Below are positions 12,898 through 13,217 of a stretch of DNA of 13,217 nucleotides, piece by piece. The position numbers and the translations under genes are program-made. Origin of the DNA: a bacterium (lineage in GTDB: Bacteria; UBP18; UBA7526); contig JAHIPW010000166.1 of assembly GCA_018903055.1 (NCBI GenBank), positions 1 through 13,217 on the forward strand, written 5' to 3'. A model generated the notes under the pieces. It was not told where the DNA came from and made no database searches. It saw only the letters and a list, made by a program, of their open reading frames with translations. Every line of letters begins with the position of its first letter. The stretch's first letter is position 1.

Positions 12898-13217
12898 ATG
12901 AAAGCGCTAATATTAGCGGCGGGTTATGCTACCCGACTCTATCCCCTGACCAAGGATAGACCGAAACCCCTTCTGTCCATTGCCGGTAAGCCCATTCTGG
13001 AATACATTATGGAGAGACTAAAAAGAGTAGAAGAGATTGATACCGTATACCTGATAACTAACGGGAAGTTCATTCCAGACTTCCAAAATTGGCTCGCTAA
13101 CTTCAAAATAAAAAAGAGGGTAAAGGCTTTAAACGATGGCTCAACGTGTGATGATGATAAACTGGGAGCCATTGGGGATATAGGATTTGTTCTGGAGAAG
13201 GAAAGAATCGACGATGA
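12898..13217 (+). CDS. Sugar-phosphate nucleotidyltransferase, N-terminal part (runs off right edge)
   Basis: The first 106 codons of an NTP_transferase family enzyme, open to the end of the window. The protein begins MKALILAAGYATRLYPLT, the nucleotide-binding loop, followed by KDRPKPLLSIAGKPILEYIM with the conserved lysine, then LITNGKF and NDGSTCDDDKLGAIGDIGFV. That last motif resembles glucose-1-phosphate thymidylyltransferase-like proteins (the usual form being N-D-G-T-x-x-x-x-D-R-L-G-A-I-G-D-I). The reaction would be NTP plus sugar-1-P giving an NDP-sugar for envelope polysaccharide. An in-frame TAA at 12892-12894 makes ATG 12898 the first possible start, but no good ribosome binding site precedes it. 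Sugar and nucleotide specificity cannot be decided from this fragment. Confidence 0.92.
   Translation, partial: MKALILAAGYATRLYPLTKDRPKPLLSIAGKPILEYIMERLKRVEEIDTVYLITNGKFIPDFQNWLANFKIKKRVKALNDGSTCDDDKLGAIGDIGFVLEKERIDD

Noticed and set aside
1-13217. tRNA, rRNA, riboswitch or insertion sequence
   Set aside because: No cloverleaf, rRNA stretch, known riboswitch core or transposase-like protein was recognised; spacers are short and repeat-filled.

Overview
The window is a bacterial chromosomal segment of housekeeping and cell-envelope genes, all on the + strand and tightly packed. Proteins are rich in Lys, Arg and Glu, with many AGA/AGG arginine codons. A lipoprotein with a coiled-coil region and a LysM domain suggests a diderm envelope. 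The gene set, together with spacers full of short degenerate repeats, resembles uncultivated candidate lineages (Omnitrophota, Aerophobota or Desantisbacteria-like). That placement is an impression from gene content; no rRNA is present to confirm it.

Layout: aspS (51-1799) is followed by a repeat-filled 300-base spacer. Then comes a long run: LysM lipoprotein, 7TM-HD phosphohydrolase (PgpH/YqfF type), ybeY, a DgkA-PAP2 fusion, two tandem CNNM/CBS (CorC/HlyC) membrane proteins, a DUF502 membrane protein, HPr (ptsH), enzyme I (ptsI) and a bifunctional phosphoglucose/phosphomannose isomerase. After a 158-base spacer a sugar-phosphate nucleotidyltransferase starts and runs off the right edge.

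The pgpH-ybeY-dgkA-corC order is a conserved bacterial neighbourhood (often phoH-yqfF-ybeY-dgkA-era). It joins cyclic-di-AMP turnover, rRNA processing, lipid-carrier phosphorylation and ion transport. The ptsH-ptsI-pgi/pmi-nucleotidyltransferase part points to phosphotransfer signalling or sugar entry feeding hexose-phosphate interconversion and activated-sugar synthesis for the envelope. No sugar-specific enzyme II is in view.

The most unusual aspect is the repeat content. Nearly every non-abutting gene junction carries short palindromes or degenerate repeat text: ATCAGG words, CGCAGAGACGC words, AATCTGTG/ATCCGTG words, AAACGC words, and a hairpin family with the core CTGTCTGCCG found at three loci. 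Some of this DNA enters genes. A 48-base near-palindrome is read in frame inside ybeY, a palindrome lies in the leader of the LysM lipoprotein, and repeat text forms the last codons of ybeY and the DUF502 gene. This resembles palindromic elements that invade coding sequence (as known in Rickettsia) and is the best candidate here for something undescribed. No CRISPR array, transposase, tRNA or rRNA was seen.
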